Assembly: GCA_040752635.1 (NCBI GenBank) | Contig: JBFMGS010000011.1 | Location: forward strand, 1-50,495 | From: JBFMGS01 sp040752635 | GTDB taxonomy: Bacteria; Bacillota; SHA-98; UBA4971 | Length of the DNA stretch: 50,495 nt | Direction: 5' to 3' | In this document: one piece after another, positions 6,822-15,718 of the stretch | Layout: the number at the start of each line of letters is the position of its first letter | Position numbering within the stretch: the stretch's first letter is position 1 | Translations under genes and position numbers: made by a program | Notes under the pieces: model-generated | Told to the model about the DNA's origin: nothing | What the model saw: only the letters and a program-made list of their open reading frames with translations | Database searches by the model: none

Positions 6822-9454
6822 GAGTTTTCGCCCCTCTCCACCCTCCCAGCTTTGGATTTCAGGTCGGCAAGTTTCTCGAGCGCCTCAAGCGGCGTCATCC
6901 TGTCAATATCGAGTGCGCAAAGTTCGGCCACAATGCCGTCGCAAGTTGAACACGAGCATGCGCTTTCGGGCGCTCCTTTTCCGGCCTCGTCCATCAACAT
7001 CGCGAGCAGGCTCATTTGCTGGGGGCGCGAGGGACTGCGTCTTTCAAGCTCGCGCAATATGGCGCCAGCTCTCCTCACCACTTCCCCCGGCATGCCAGCC
7101 ATCCTGGCCACGTTTATCCCGTAACTCTTGTCACACCCTCCGGGCACGAGCGTGAACAGAAAGACTACCTCTCCCCCGCGCTCCTCGGCCGCGATCCTGA
7201 AGTTCTTGACCCGCTCCAGCTTGTCTTCGAGTTCTGTGAGTTCGTGAAAGTGTGTCGTGAATATGGTCTTGGCACCCACCTTGTCGTGGATGTGCTCGAT
7301 GACAGCCTGAGCGATGGCCATCCCGTCGTATGTGCTCGTCCCCCTGCCAAGCTCATCGATGAAGATCAGGGTCCTCGGGGTGGCCCGCGCGAGGATGGCC
7401 GCGGTCTGCAAGAGTTCCACCATGAACGTGGACTTGCCCGAAGCGATCTCCTCGCTGGACCCGGCCCTCACCGCAATCCTGTCGGTGAGCGGAATCCGCG
7501 CGGACTTGGCTGGAACGAAACTTCCCATATGTGCCATGAGCGCGACGAGCAGCACCGACTTCCCGAGGGTGCTCTTGCCCGCCATGTTTGGGCCGGTGAG
7601 AACCATGATCTGGCTTTCTGTGGAGTCGAGCCGCACGTCGTTAGGAACGTACGCTCCCGCCGGCAGCGTGGCTTCCACCACCGGGTGGCGCGCACCCAAA
7701 AGCTCGATATCATAGCCGTCGTGAATCTCCGGCCTCACATACCCGTAGGCGGCCGCCACCTCCGCCAGGCTACAAAACACGTCTGCCTCTGCAACAACCT
7801 TCGCGGCCTCTTGAATCCTGGCGACCTCCCGCGCCACGCGTTCCCTCACCTCGCAGAAAAGCTCGTATTCCAGCCTGGCCGTGTGCTCCTTCGCTTTCAA
7901 GATTATGGCCTCGTGCTCCTTGAGTTCAGGCGTGACGAAGCGCTCCGCGCCGGACAGGGTTTGCTTTCTGGTCCAGCTCTGCGGCACGAGGTGGAGGTTC
8001 GGTCGGGTGACCTCGATGTAGTATCCGAACACCTGGTTGTACCCGACCTTAAGCGACTTTATCCCCGTTTTCTCCCTTTCAGCCGCCTCGAGCGAAGCGA
8101 GGATCTCACGGCTCCGGGAGCCTGTTCGGCGGATCTCGTCAAGCTCGGCATTGTAGCCTTCGCGGATTATCCCGCCTTCTGTGATGACGGGTGGGGGGTC
8201 ATCAGAGATCGCGGCCCCGATGAGGTCTCGAACGTCCGAGAGGTCGCCGAGCCTTGCTGCAAGGGCCCTTAGAGCATCGCACCCGGCCTCGGCGAGAACC
8301 TGGCGCGTCTGGGGAATGGCGGAGAATGACTCTGCCAGGGCGACAAGATCCCGCGCGTTTGCCGCGCCCGTAGAGACTCGAGTGACTAGCCTCTCGAGGT
8401 CGCGAACAGAAGCGAGTGCTTTCTTGAGGTCAGCCCTGGCGAACACGTTCCGCACAAGTTCTTCAACTGCATCCAGCCTGCGGTTTATCTCAGGGATATC
8501 CAGTGACGGCCTGTCCATCCACCTGCGCAGGAGCCGTGCACCCATGGAGGTGACCGTGCGGTCGAGCACGCTGAGGAGGGTGTGTCCGCGCGAGCGCTGC
8601 CGAATCGGGTCTTGTAGCTCAAGGCTCCGGCGGGTCTCCGGGTCCAGGCTCATCGCGTCTCCACAGGAATACGCCCTGATGCTGTTGATGTGGGCGAGCG
8701 ATGTCATCTGTGTTTTCTGAAGATAAAACAGGATTATCCCGGCGGCCTGCATGCCGGAGGGATACTCAAAGCAGCCGGAGGACTCAAGCCTCGTGGACCC
8801 GAATTGTTCGTTCACAACCCTCGTGGTTGCGGAGGGCGATAGAGTCTGGTCGTCACACGGCGTGAGTGTAATCCCCTCCAGCCCCCGAACCGCCTCCATT
8901 AGCCGGGCCTCCTTCGCCACGTCCGCTGTGATAAGGCACTCTCTCGGGCTGAGCCGAACCATCTCCGCCAGGATTGCATCCTGCGCCTTGGGACCTCCGG
9001 CCTCTGTGATGGAGAACTCCCCCGTTGAAACGTCCACGGCGGCAAGGCCAATTGTGCGATTACGCATAACAAGGGCGGCAAGGTAGTTGTTTGTCTTTGC
9101 ATCCAGGAACTCAGGTTCGGTGATAGTCCCCGGGGTGATGACGCGTGTTACCTCACGCCTCACCACCTGCTTGCCCGGTCCCGGCACCTCCATCTGGTCG
9201 CACACGGCAACCTTGTAGCCATGGTCGACAAGCCGGCTGATGTAAGAGTGCACAGCATGGTATGGGACGCCGCACATGGGCATCCTGTTGCCCTTGCCCG
9301 TCTCGCGCGATGTCAGGGTTATCTCAAGCACCCGCGCCGCTATCTCGGCGTCCTCGTTGAACATCTCGTAGAAGTCGCCCAGCCTGAACATGAGTATCGC
9401 ATCAGGGTGCCTGGCTTTTATGGCCTGGTACTGCTGGACCATTGGAGTCGTCAA
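6818..9454 (-). CDS. mutS: DNA mismatch recognition ATPase MutS
   Basis: Binds mismatches and small loops and recruits MutL. The 878-residue protein has the normal MutS1 length. The N-terminal mismatch-reading motif is GDFYEMF, where Phe stacks on the mismatch and Glu contacts it. The ATPase has Walker A TGPNMAGKST, Walker B FIDELGRGTSTYDG and the STFMVE signature. The last 80 residues, with EACSCS-like cysteines, are less conserved. Translation starts with TTG at 9454, sharing 4 nt with the miaB stop (TTGA overlap) and preceded by GAGGTGG. The mutS-mutL pair downstream of miaB is a common Bacillota arrangement. Confidence 0.97.
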   Translation of the reverse strand: MTTPMVQQYQAIKARHPDAILMFRLGDFYEMFNEDAEIAARVLEITLTSRETGKGNRMPMCGVPYHAVHSYISRLVDHGYKVAVCDQMEVPGPGKQVVRREVTRVITPGTITEPEFLDAKTNNYLAALVMRNRTIGLAAVDVSTGEFSITEAGGPKAQDAILAEMVRLSPRECLITADVAKEARLMEAVRGLEGITLTPCDDQTLSPSATTRVVNEQFGSTRLESSGCFEYPSGMQAAGIILFYLQKTQMTSLAHINSIRAYSCGDAMSLDPETRRSLELQDPIRQRSRGHTLLSVLDRTVTSMGARLLRRWMDRPSLDIPEINRRLDAVEELVRNVFARADLKKALASVRDLERLVTRVSTGAANARDLVALAESFSAIPQTRQVLAEAGCDALRALAARLGDLSDVRDLIGAAISDDPPPVITEGGIIREGYNAELDEIRRTGSRSREILASLEAAEREKTGIKSLKVGYNQVFGYYIEVTRPNLHLVPQSWTRKQTLSGAERFVTPELKEHEAIILKAKEHTARLEYELFCEVRERVAREVARIQEAAKVVAEADVFCSLAEVAAAYGYVRPEIHDGYDIELLGARHPVVEATLPAGAYVPNDVRLDSTESQIMVLTGPNMAGKSTLGKSVLLVALMAHMGSFVPAKSARIPLTDRIAVRAGSSEEIASGKSTFMVELLQTAAILARATPRTLIFIDELGRGTSTYDGMAIAQAVIEHIHDKVGAKTIFTTHFHELTELEDKLERVKNFRIAAEERGGEVVFLFTLVPGGCDKSYGINVARMAGMPGEVVRRAGAILRELERRSPSRPQQMSLLAMLMDEAGKGAPESACSCSTCDGIVAELCALDIDRMTPLEALEKLADLKSKAGRVERGENS

Positions 9455-10773
9455 GCGCCCACCACCTCACCGATTTGAGTCCACGCCTGGGCCTTTGTGA
9501 TCCTGACCTGCACGAGGCGCCCTTTCTCGGCACGGGCGTCGATCGGGAATACCACGAGCTTGTTCGTACGCGTTCGGCCCGTCAGCATCAATGGGTTCGT
9601 CTTGCTTTCGCCTTCGACCAGGACCTCAACGACTTCGCCCTCCAGCTCTTTGTTGATCTCGAGGGCGATCACTTCCTGCACTTCGATGAGCTTCTGTATC
9701 CTGGTACTCTTTACGTCCTCAGGGACCTGGTCTTTCATGCGGGCCGCCGCGGTACCCCTTCGGGGCGAGAACACGAACGTAAACGCCGAGTCAAACCTTA
9801 CTTCCTGGACCACTTTGAGGGTTTCGAGGAAGTCCTGGTCTGATTCGCCCGGAAAGCCCACGATGAGGTCGGTCGTGATGGAACATCCAGGAACCGCCCG
9901 GCGTATGCGTCGCACGAGATCGAGGTAATGTGCCTGCGTGTACCCGCGGTTCATGCAGGCGAGCACCCTGTCAGATCCTGCCTGAAGAGGAAGGTGAAAG
10001 TGTTCACACACCGTCCTGGATGCTGCGATTGTGTCGATGAGTTTCTGGGAAAAGTCTCTGGGGTGGCTCGTGGTGTAACGGATCCTGTATATGCCCGGGG
10101 TCCCGTCGAGGGCCTGAAGCAAATCCGCGAAATCCCTGCCATCGTCGAGGTCCCGTCCGTATGCGTTCACGTTCTGTCCGAGCAGCACGACCTCGCGATA
10201 CCCGGCCTTGCCGAGGTCTGCAACTTCCGACGCGATGTCCTCGAACCTGCGACTTCTCTCCCGGCCGCGCACATATGGCACGATGCAGTAAGAGCAAAAG
10301 TTGTTGCAGCCATACATGATCGTGACCCAGGCTGACACGTCTCCCGCGCGACGCATCGGAAGGTCCTCCACTATGCCTCCTTCCGCATCCCAAACCTCAA
10401 TCGCCTTCTGGCCGGCCTCGACTCTATCGAGAAGCTCTGGCAGGCGGTGGAGGTTCATGGTGCCGAACACGAGGTCTACATGGGGAAGTTCCTTCATTAT
10501 GCGATGGGTCTCCCCTTCCTGCTGGACCATACACCCGGAGATCCCGATAATGAGATCGGGATTCGCCTTCTTCAGCCTCTTGAGGGCTGCGACCCGCCCG
10601 TAGACCTTTCTTTCGGGGTTTTCCCTCACGCAACAGGTGTTGAAAATGACGATATCAGCGTCCTCAGGGGAGTTCGCCGCGATGTAACCGCGTTCTTCAA
10701 GCAGCCCCGCGATTACTTCGGAGTCGTGCTCATTCATCTGGCATCCGAGAGTCTGAATGAAGTACGTTCTCAT
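9451..10773 (-). CDS. miaB: tRNA-2-methylthio-N6-dimethylallyladenosine synthase MiaB
   Basis: Radical-SAM methylthiotransferase that converts i6A37 to ms2i6A37 in tRNA. The 440-residue protein has the UPF0004 N-terminal domain with three cluster cysteines (TLGCQMN, NTCCVRE, ISGCMVQQ), the radical-SAM CxxxCxxC motif in YGCNNFCSYCIVPYVRGRERS, and a C-terminal TRAM domain (about 375-437). It works after MiaA, encoded in the same gene run. The ATG at 10773 follows AAGGGA at good spacing. It is the first gene of the leftward miaB-mutS-mutL run and is divergent from pheA. Confidence 0.97.
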   Translation of the reverse strand: MRTYFIQTLGCQMNEHDSEVIAGLLEERGYIAANSPEDADIVIFNTCCVRENPERKVYGRVAALKRLKKANPDLIIGISGCMVQQEGETHRIMKELPHVDLVFGTMNLHRLPELLDRVEAGQKAIEVWDAEGGIVEDLPMRRAGDVSAWVTIMYGCNNFCSYCIVPYVRGRERSRRFEDIASEVADLGKAGYREVVLLGQNVNAYGRDLDDGRDFADLLQALDGTPGIYRIRYTTSHPRDFSQKLIDTIAASRTVCEHFHLPLQAGSDRVLACMNRGYTQAHYLDLVRRIRRAVPGCSITTDLIVGFPGESDQDFLETLKVVQEVRFDSAFTFVFSPRRGTAAARMKDQVPEDVKSTRIQKLIEVQEVIALEINKELEGEVVEVLVEGESKTNPLMLTGRTRTNKLVVFPIDARAEKGRLVQVRITKAQAWTQIGEVVGA

Positions 10774-10819
10774 CGCCGTATCCCTTCAAACGGTACAGTT
10801 CCTCGCCACAGCCAGTCTA

Positions 10820-10828
10820 ATTCTAACA
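10820..10828 (-). promoter_or_regulatory. Possible extended -10 promoter for miaB-mutS-mutL
   Basis: On the minus strand TG-T-TAGAAT reads as an extended -10 element about 47 nt upstream of the miaB ATG. No good -35 hexamer is visible at 17 nt. It is the best candidate in the divergent miaB/pheA gap for leftward transcription. Confidence 0.35.
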
Positions 10829-10919
10829 TATATTCGGACCACAGAGAACTGCAGTCCCAGATGAGGGAGGCTCACTTATGCGACTTGCGGGATTCCCACT
10901 TTCAGTAGTTGACGCGAGA

Positions 10920-10928
10920 TGGTATAAT
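10920..10928 (+). promoter_or_regulatory. Extended -10 promoter for pheA
   Basis: TGG-TATAAT is a consensus extended -10 (TGn plus TATAAT), placing the transcript start near 10935, about 36 nt before the pheA GTG. The nearby TTGACG at 10909-10914 is only 8 nt from the -10 and cannot be its -35; the correctly spaced hexamer is poor, as is usual for extended -10 promoters. Confidence 0.6.
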
Positions 10929-10970
10929 CTCTGAAAATGCGACCAAACGAAGCTACAAGGAGATGATATC

Positions 10971-11843
10971 GTGCGACAAGTCGTGGCTTTTCAAGGCGAG
11001 AGGGGTGCATATAGCGAGGAAGCGGTTGTCAGGTTTTTCGGCGAGGTCGTCCCGGGCAAGCTGGACGTGCTGCCTTGCCGCAGCCTGTCTGAGGTTTTCA
11101 GGGCTATCAATGAAGGTGCAGCTACAGACGGCTTGATACCTATCGAGAACTCCCTGGCAGGTAGCATTAATGAGAGCTACGATCTCCTCCTGAAGAATGG
11201 TCTCAACATTTACGGCGAGGTCATCCTGCCGATCAATCATTGTCTCCTCGCCCTGGAAGGAGAGACACTGCAAGACATCCGGAGAGTTTACTCACACCCG
11301 CAGGCCCTCGCACAGTGCGACGCGTTCCTGGAGAAGCTGGGTGTAGAGACAATAGCTGTGTACGATACGGCGGGCAGCGCCAAGATGGTGAAGGAGATGC
11401 AGATGCGCGGTGCGGGTGCCATAGCGAGTAAGCGCGCAGCGGGGTTGTATGGCGTCAAGGTGATTGCAGAGGGAATTCAGACGGACAAGGCCAATTCCAC
11501 CAGATTCTATGCGATCGGGCGAAGGCAAGGCTCAAAAGGAGAGAGGAATAAGACGGTCGTGGTCTTTGCTACGGAGAATAAGCCGGGAGCGCTGTATTGG
11601 TGCCTCGGAGCGATCGTGTGCCGGCAGATCAACATGACCAGGCTGGAATCCCGACCCAGTCGCGGCGAGCCGTGGGAGTATATATTCTACCTGGATCTCG
11701 AGACCCACATCTCGGAGCCCGCATGCCGGGACGCCATCGATGAACTGAAAACCAAGACTCTGTTCACCAGGGTCCTCGGTTCTTTTCCGGCCGCCGCAAA
11801 CCAAAATGACGATTCGGGCGGGTTAAAGCCTGTAACAGGCTGA
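10971..11843 (+). CDS. pheA: Prephenate dehydratase
   Basis: Converts prephenate to phenylpyruvate in phenylalanine synthesis. The 290-residue protein has the periplasmic-binding-like catalytic domain (FQGERGAYSEEA at the start, IPIENSLAGSINESYDLL, and STRFYAIG with the catalytic TRF motif), then an ACT regulatory domain (about 190-270) with NKPGALYWCLGA and the ESRP motif that usually mediates phenylalanine feedback inhibition. There is no chorismate-mutase domain, so it is the monofunctional form. The GTG at 10971 follows AAGGAG, a strong site. It is the only convincing plus-strand gene here, placed between divergent miaB and the convergent flippase gene. Confidence 0.96.
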   Translation: MRQVVAFQGERGAYSEEAVVRFFGEVVPGKLDVLPCRSLSEVFRAINEGAATDGLIPIENSLAGSINESYDLLLKNGLNIYGEVILPINHCLLALEGETLQDIRRVYSHPQALAQCDAFLEKLGVETIAVYDTAGSAKMVKEMQMRGAGAIASKRAAGLYGVKVIAEGIQTDKANSTRFYAIGRRQGSKGERNKTVVVFATENKPGALYWCLGAIVCRQINMTRLESRPSRGEPWEYIFYLDLETHISEPACRDAIDELKTKTLFTRVLGSFPAAANQNDDSGGLKPVTG

Positions 11844-11923
11844 GAACCGTAGAAACCAGAGAATGACTGGCGGGAAATGCTGAAGTTGCGCCCGGTGCTG
11901 CGGAGTTCGTCACTTACGTGAGA

Positions 11924-13558
11924 CTACTTGCGTAGAATCGTGGCGCTGAGTAACAGACGTGCGAGGGGGCGGCCGACGAACGGGATGAGCGCCAGTTCGC
12001 GGCAGCTGAGCTCCCCCAGGACGATAAGGGCAAAGCCGTAGGCGGCTATGCCTGCCAGAATGCCAGCGACCGTGGAAACCGCATTGCTATACGTGCATTC
12101 CAATAGAGCCCGGTAGACGCCTGCGACGAGCGGCGCCATCGCGGCGGAGCCCAAAAGGGCCCTCCACCCGACGCCGAAGATGCGGATGCCATCGCCGGTA
12201 AGCCCCCCCACGGCGAGGGTATTGAGGACACCGGCCACGAGAAACCCGAGGCCGGTACCGAGAGCTGCACCTCGGATGCCGACTTCGGGCATTCCTGTCA
12301 AGATGAAGTTGACCAAGGCGGCGACCAGTGCGCCTGCAAGCCCGCTCATGGCCGGTACGTGGACTTTCCCTATGCCGTTTAGCACGCCCGCGGTTGTCTG
12401 CTGCAAGCAGAAGAAGACCGAGCTGAAAGCCATTGCCGACAGGGGCACCCCGCCCCCCGGGTCGCCGAAAAGGAAGGCGCAGATCTGAGCCGGCAGAACA
12501 GCGAGACCGACAGTGGCAGGGATCCCCACCACCAGGGCGCTTCTTACAGCCTGCCTCGCGAGCTCTCTTCCACGGCGCAGCTTGCCGCCTGCGTATGCCG
12601 CAGCCACCTGAGGGACCAGGCTCGTTGCAATGGCTGCGGCGGCCACTCCGGGCAAGGCCACCAGGCTCAGCGCCATGACCGAGAGGCGTCCGTATAGCTC
12701 CGTAGATTGTACGACTGAGAAACCAGCGAACTGGAGCCTTGCCGGAACGATAATGGCGTTCAAAGCCTCAAGGAGGGGTCCCACCAGCGCAGCCAACGTA
12801 ACCGGCGCCGCAAGTGATACCAGGCGCTTTGCGGTCTCGAATGCCGTCGCAGGCGGCGTCGCCTCTGGCTGCTTTCCAGGAAGAGCCCGCCGAAGAGGCC
12901 GCCGCCCGCCAGCGTCAAGGTCCTGTCGCTCGGTTACGAGGAAGAATACTACCAGTAAGGCTAAGCCCGCCGCGGCTCCAGCAAGGCTCCCCATGGCCGA
13001 GCCGGCCGCGGCCCATTGCACTCCCCTCGGTAAGAACAGGTATGCGAGGCCCAGACCCACAGCAACTCTAACGATCTGCTCCAGCACATGGGATGTACCT
13101 GTCGGTACCATAGTCCTGTGGCCCTGGAAGTAGCCGCGGAGCACGCTCGAGACGCTCACAACTGCCACCGCAGGGGCAAGATACCTGAGCGGAAAGAAGG
13201 CCCTCGGGTCTTTCACGATGAAAGTGGTGATGAAACCTGCCCCCGCATACAGTGCCAGCGAAAATGCTGTACCGACCGGGAGCATGAGAGCAAGAGATAC
13301 CAGGAGAACCTGCCTTGCTCCCGGCCTATCGCCGGTTGCCAACCGCTCAGCCGCGAGTTTAGAAGTTGCGACGGGAATCCCTGACACGCAAAGGACAAGC
13401 GCTGTAACAAACACGGGGGATGCCATGTGAAGCAGCCCAACGCCTTCAGCACCTATGAGTCTTGTAAGAGGAATAGTGAATAGTGCCCCGAGCACCTTCG
13501 TTACGATCCCCGCAGCCACAAGCACAACTGTGCCTCTTAAGAACGACTGAGCTTTCAT
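11924..13558 (-). CDS. spoVB: SpoVB/MurJ-type polysaccharide flippase
   Basis: Integral membrane protein of the MOP/MVF superfamily with about 14 predicted spans over 544 residues. It begins SFLRGTVVLVAAGIVTKVLG, very like SpoVB and its relatives, and continues with the family's SGIPVATSKL segment. SpoVB is needed for spore cortex formation and MurJ flips lipid II; the sequence alone does not decide between lipid II and another undecaprenyl-linked substrate. It follows the amidase gene by 40 nt on the same strand, and both could serve cell-wall or cortex synthesis. The ATG at 13558 has only a weak GGG-containing site. Confidence 0.88.
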   Translation of the reverse strand: MKAQSFLRGTVVLVAAGIVTKVLGALFTIPLTRLIGAEGVGLLHMASPVFVTALVLCVSGIPVATSKLAAERLATGDRPGARQVLLVSLALMLPVGTAFSLALYAGAGFITTFIVKDPRAFFPLRYLAPAVAVVSVSSVLRGYFQGHRTMVPTGTSHVLEQIVRVAVGLGLAYLFLPRGVQWAAAGSAMGSLAGAAAGLALLVVFFLVTERQDLDAGGRRPLRRALPGKQPEATPPATAFETAKRLVSLAAPVTLAALVGPLLEALNAIIVPARLQFAGFSVVQSTELYGRLSVMALSLVALPGVAAAAIATSLVPQVAAAYAGGKLRRGRELARQAVRSALVVGIPATVGLAVLPAQICAFLFGDPGGGVPLSAMAFSSVFFCLQQTTAGVLNGIGKVHVPAMSGLAGALVAALVNFILTGMPEVGIRGAALGTGLGFLVAGVLNTLAVGGLTGDGIRIFGVGWRALLGSAAMAPLVAGVYRALLECTYSNAVSTVAGILAGIAAYGFALIVLGELSCRELALIPFVGRPLARLLLSATILRK

Positions 13559-13598
13559 AGCGGTACCCTATTTATTACAGGTAGCCCGCTATAATACC

Positions 13599-15230
13599 TC
13601 AAGTTTGGCCGGGACCTGGAAAGTTGCGTCGGAGCAGATGAGCCCTATGGGGTTTCAACACGACTATCGGGGTTTGCTGATCATCGTTGCCGAAGGGGTT
13701 GTCTGCGAGCGCGCGGGTGACCCAGTCGAGCGGGCCCGGCACTGTTGAACCGAGGATGTCAACGCAGCCGATGTCGTTCACGTCAACGACCACGGCATCC
13801 ACACCCGTTGCAGCCTTGATTTCCCTGGCCACTTCGCCGGGCATCGCCGGGCCGAGGATCACATGCTTGTCATACGGAGGCATCGTTCCTGCGATGTCGT
13901 CGATCTGCGCGAGCGAGCGCCCCGCCACCCTGAAGAAGTCGCCCCGGCGGCCGACGATCCTCCCCAGGCCTGCTGCCACCGTACCCAGCAGGACCCTCGA
14001 GACCCCGGCTTCCTTGATGGCCAGTTGCATCGCCGGGGGCGTTGCGAGGCTTCCGTCCTTACCGGGCAGCCTGCATAGCACGCGCGCAAGGGCGCCCGGA
14101 CGCACTGATTCAGGTAACAAGGCTCTCCCCTGCGTGATCGCAACCACGCTTTCGGCCACAGTTATCAAGTCACCGGGCTCTGCTATCCCGCTGGTGTAGC
14201 GCCGTGCAACGTCTGCGATCCTCTCATACTCCCGAACGAGGTGCGTTCTTACCGGGATTGCATCAACCTTCACGGGCACTTTGGGTGGTTCGTTCTGCTG
14301 CTCGGGAGGTCTTGCCCAATAGCGGGCGGTCCGTTCGACGAAGTACCTCTTCAGGCCGGTCACGATGGCCTCGGCAGCGCGCTCTTTGAAGGTGTTGCTA
14401 CGGAACCATCCTTCCTCGACCCAGTTACTGATGGTCCCCACCTCTACAAACACACACGGAATGCGAAAATCAGCGGGCAGCTTCCCCGGATACTTCGCTG
14501 CGCCTCGATCGGCCACTGGAAGCTTCTCCACGAGCGACGACTGCACGTAACGGGCGAGCGACTCGCTCTCGGCCGTGGCAGTGTAAAGCGTCCTCGCACC
14601 AGATACGGTGCGGCTTGATGACGAGAACGTGTGGATGCTGACGAAGGCATCCGCGCCCGCCGCCTTCCCCTGGGCAAACCTCTTGGCTCCTGGGATCGCT
14701 TCGTCAGAAGACCTGGTCATCACGACGCCCGCCCCTGCCAGCACAAGGTGGCTGGACAGGTAGCGACCTATTTCCAGCACAACCTTCTTCTCCAGCAGGT
14801 TCACGGGGCCGCGCCCTCCGGTGTCGCTGCCGCCGTGGCCCGGATCTACCACTATCACCTTGTCCTCAAACACCGCCCTTATGGGGCTGCGGTCAATGTC
14901 AACGACGACCCTCGCGGGAGTTCCCCCAACTTCAGTCGCGACCCACGTTGGTGGGTGTTCAAGCCGTGCGGTGATAGATGGGCAGGACGATCCTTCGACA
15001 ACCGTGACAGTCGTGAGAAGCCCGTCGTTCACGGCTATTTGCCCCGGAGCCATAACGAGCGCACAGCCCGGCAGATCAATGTGGATCGCATCGGGAGACG
15101 CAGCGCGCACACGGTAGATCGGCGGCAGGGTCGCTTCGATGACAATGCGCGACGCTGCCCGGCGGCACGCCTTGTCGGTGAACCTTGTCGCCCACACGTT
15201 CGTGACCTTCGGTCTCACCAAGCCCACCAA
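13599..15230 (-). CDS. AMIN/Amidase_3 amidase fused to a CofE-like domain
   Basis: One uninterrupted 543-residue frame. Residues about 8-112 resemble an AMIN domain. Residues 124-297 are a zinc N-acetylmuramoyl-L-alanine amidase (Amidase_3): DPGHGGSDTG with H132, E147, H200 in VSIH, and catalytic E263 in FVEVGTISN, so all expected active-site residues are present. After a Pro/Gln linker (305-320), residues 323 to about 532 look like the Bacillota branch of the CofE/F420-0:L-glutamate ligase family: IPVRTHL, PGDLITVAESVVAITQGRA, IDDIAGTMPPYDKHVILGP, DVNDIG, DNPFGNDDQQTPIVVL. Start is TTG 15230 or GTG 15227 after a G-rich site; an in-frame stop at 15249 rules out an upstream signal peptide. The ligase function is family inference, and no other F420 genes are visible. 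Confidence 0.85.
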   Translation of the reverse strand: MVGLVRPKVTNVWATRFTDKACRRAASRIVIEATLPPIYRVRAASPDAIHIDLPGCALVMAPGQIAVNDGLLTTVTVVEGSSCPSITARLEHPPTWVATEVGGTPARVVVDIDRSPIRAVFEDKVIVVDPGHGGSDTGGRGPVNLLEKKVVLEIGRYLSSHLVLAGAGVVMTRSSDEAIPGAKRFAQGKAAGADAFVSIHTFSSSSRTVSGARTLYTATAESESLARYVQSSLVEKLPVADRGAAKYPGKLPADFRIPCVFVEVGTISNWVEEGWFRSNTFKERAAEAIVTGLKRYFVERTARYWARPPEQQNEPPKVPVKVDAIPVRTHLVREYERIADVARRYTSGIAEPGDLITVAESVVAITQGRALLPESVRPGALARVLCRLPGKDGSLATPPAMQLAIKEAGVSRVLLGTVAAGLGRIVGRRGDFFRVAGRSLAQIDDIAGTMPPYDKHVILGPAMPGEVAREIKAATGVDAVVVDVNDIGCVDILGSTVPGPLDWVTRALADNPFGNDDQQTPIVVLKPHRAHLLRRNFPGPGQT

Positions 15231-15278
15231 CCCCCGCCCGGCCCGGTTTCACACTCCGCCGCGCCAGAGACACAATAA

Positions 15279-15305
15279 ATGGTATGCTCCGCGAGGCGAT
15301 TGTGC
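15279..15305 (-). promoter_or_regulatory. Possible sigma-E-like promoter upstream of the amidase fusion
   Basis: On the minus strand CATACCAT (15279-15286) matches seven of eight positions of the sporulation sigma-E -10 (CATACAAT). GCACAAT at 15299-15305 is a partial -35 match, with 12 nt between them. It lies about 49 nt upstream of the TTG start. Mother-cell expression of an amidase next to a SpoVB-like gene would make sense, but the match is short. Confidence 0.3.
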
Positions 15306-15416
15306 GACACCCGGACCGGTGTCAGCCGACGGTCGCTGTTGCGGGCTACAAGCTGAAAACAAGGTGCATACCTGTAAAGCAGCTGTCGCCGCTCATGCGA
15401 TACCTGGAACACAGGC

Positions 15417-15453
15417 AAAGAAAAGCCCGGCCTCGCACTGAAACCGGCCGGGC
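15417..15453 (-). terminator. Rho-independent terminator after moaD-like gene
   Basis: On the minus strand GCCCGGCC (15446-15453) and GGCCGGGC (15425-15432) form an 8-bp GC-only stem followed directly by TTTTCTTT. It lies 30 nt after the moaD-like stop. It ends the redox block and separates it from the amidase gene. Confidence 0.88.
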
Positions 15454-15484
15454 AACGATTGCCCCCTGGGTTACCCTATAGCGA

Positions 15485-15718
15485 TTACCCTCCAGAGACC
15501 GGCGGAAGTACGGTGACCCTGTCGCCATCCGACAGCCTTTCACCGGTCCCGCACACCTTATCGCCCACGAGCGTGATGCCCCAAAGCCCCTGCGGCACGC
15601 CTGCAGCCGCCAGCGCATCCTCGAGGGTTGCCCCTTCGGGAAGGTCAAGGTCCACCTTTTCAGGCAGCTCAGGGCGGATGACAGTCAGCACTTTCGCAAA
15701 CTCGAGGGTAACCTTCAT
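15485..15718 (-). CDS. MoaD/ThiS-like sulfur-carrier protein
   Basis: This 77-residue beta-grasp protein ends in PPVSGG, the Gly-Gly tail that is adenylated and thiocarboxylated in MoaD-type carriers. The core contains a LPEGATLEDAL segment and LSDGDRVTVLPP, both normal for MoaD. MoaD donates sulfur to molybdopterin, and AOR uses the tungsten form of that pterin. Its ATG overlaps the AOR stop (ATGA), so it is co-translated with the enzyme and probably makes its cofactor, though a ThiS-like role cannot be excluded. A strong terminator follows. Confidence 0.85.
   Translation of the reverse strand: MKVTLEFAKVLTVIRPELPEKVDLDLPEGATLEDALAAAGVPQGLWGITLVGDKVCGTGERLSDGDRVTVLPPVSGG

Noticed and set aside
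7016..8272. Long plus-strand ORF (418 codons) opposite mutS
   Set aside because: It is antisense to clear MutS coding sequence, has shuffled composition and no motif; long antisense frames are expected in GC-rich genes.
10909..10914. TTGACG as a -35 for pheA
   Set aside because: Only 8 nt separate it from TATAAT; a functional spacer is about 17 nt. The extended -10 explains the promoter better.
15346..15648. 100-codon minus ORF overlapping the moaD-like gene
   Set aside because: It crosses the moaD frame and the strong terminator, and has random-looking sequence.
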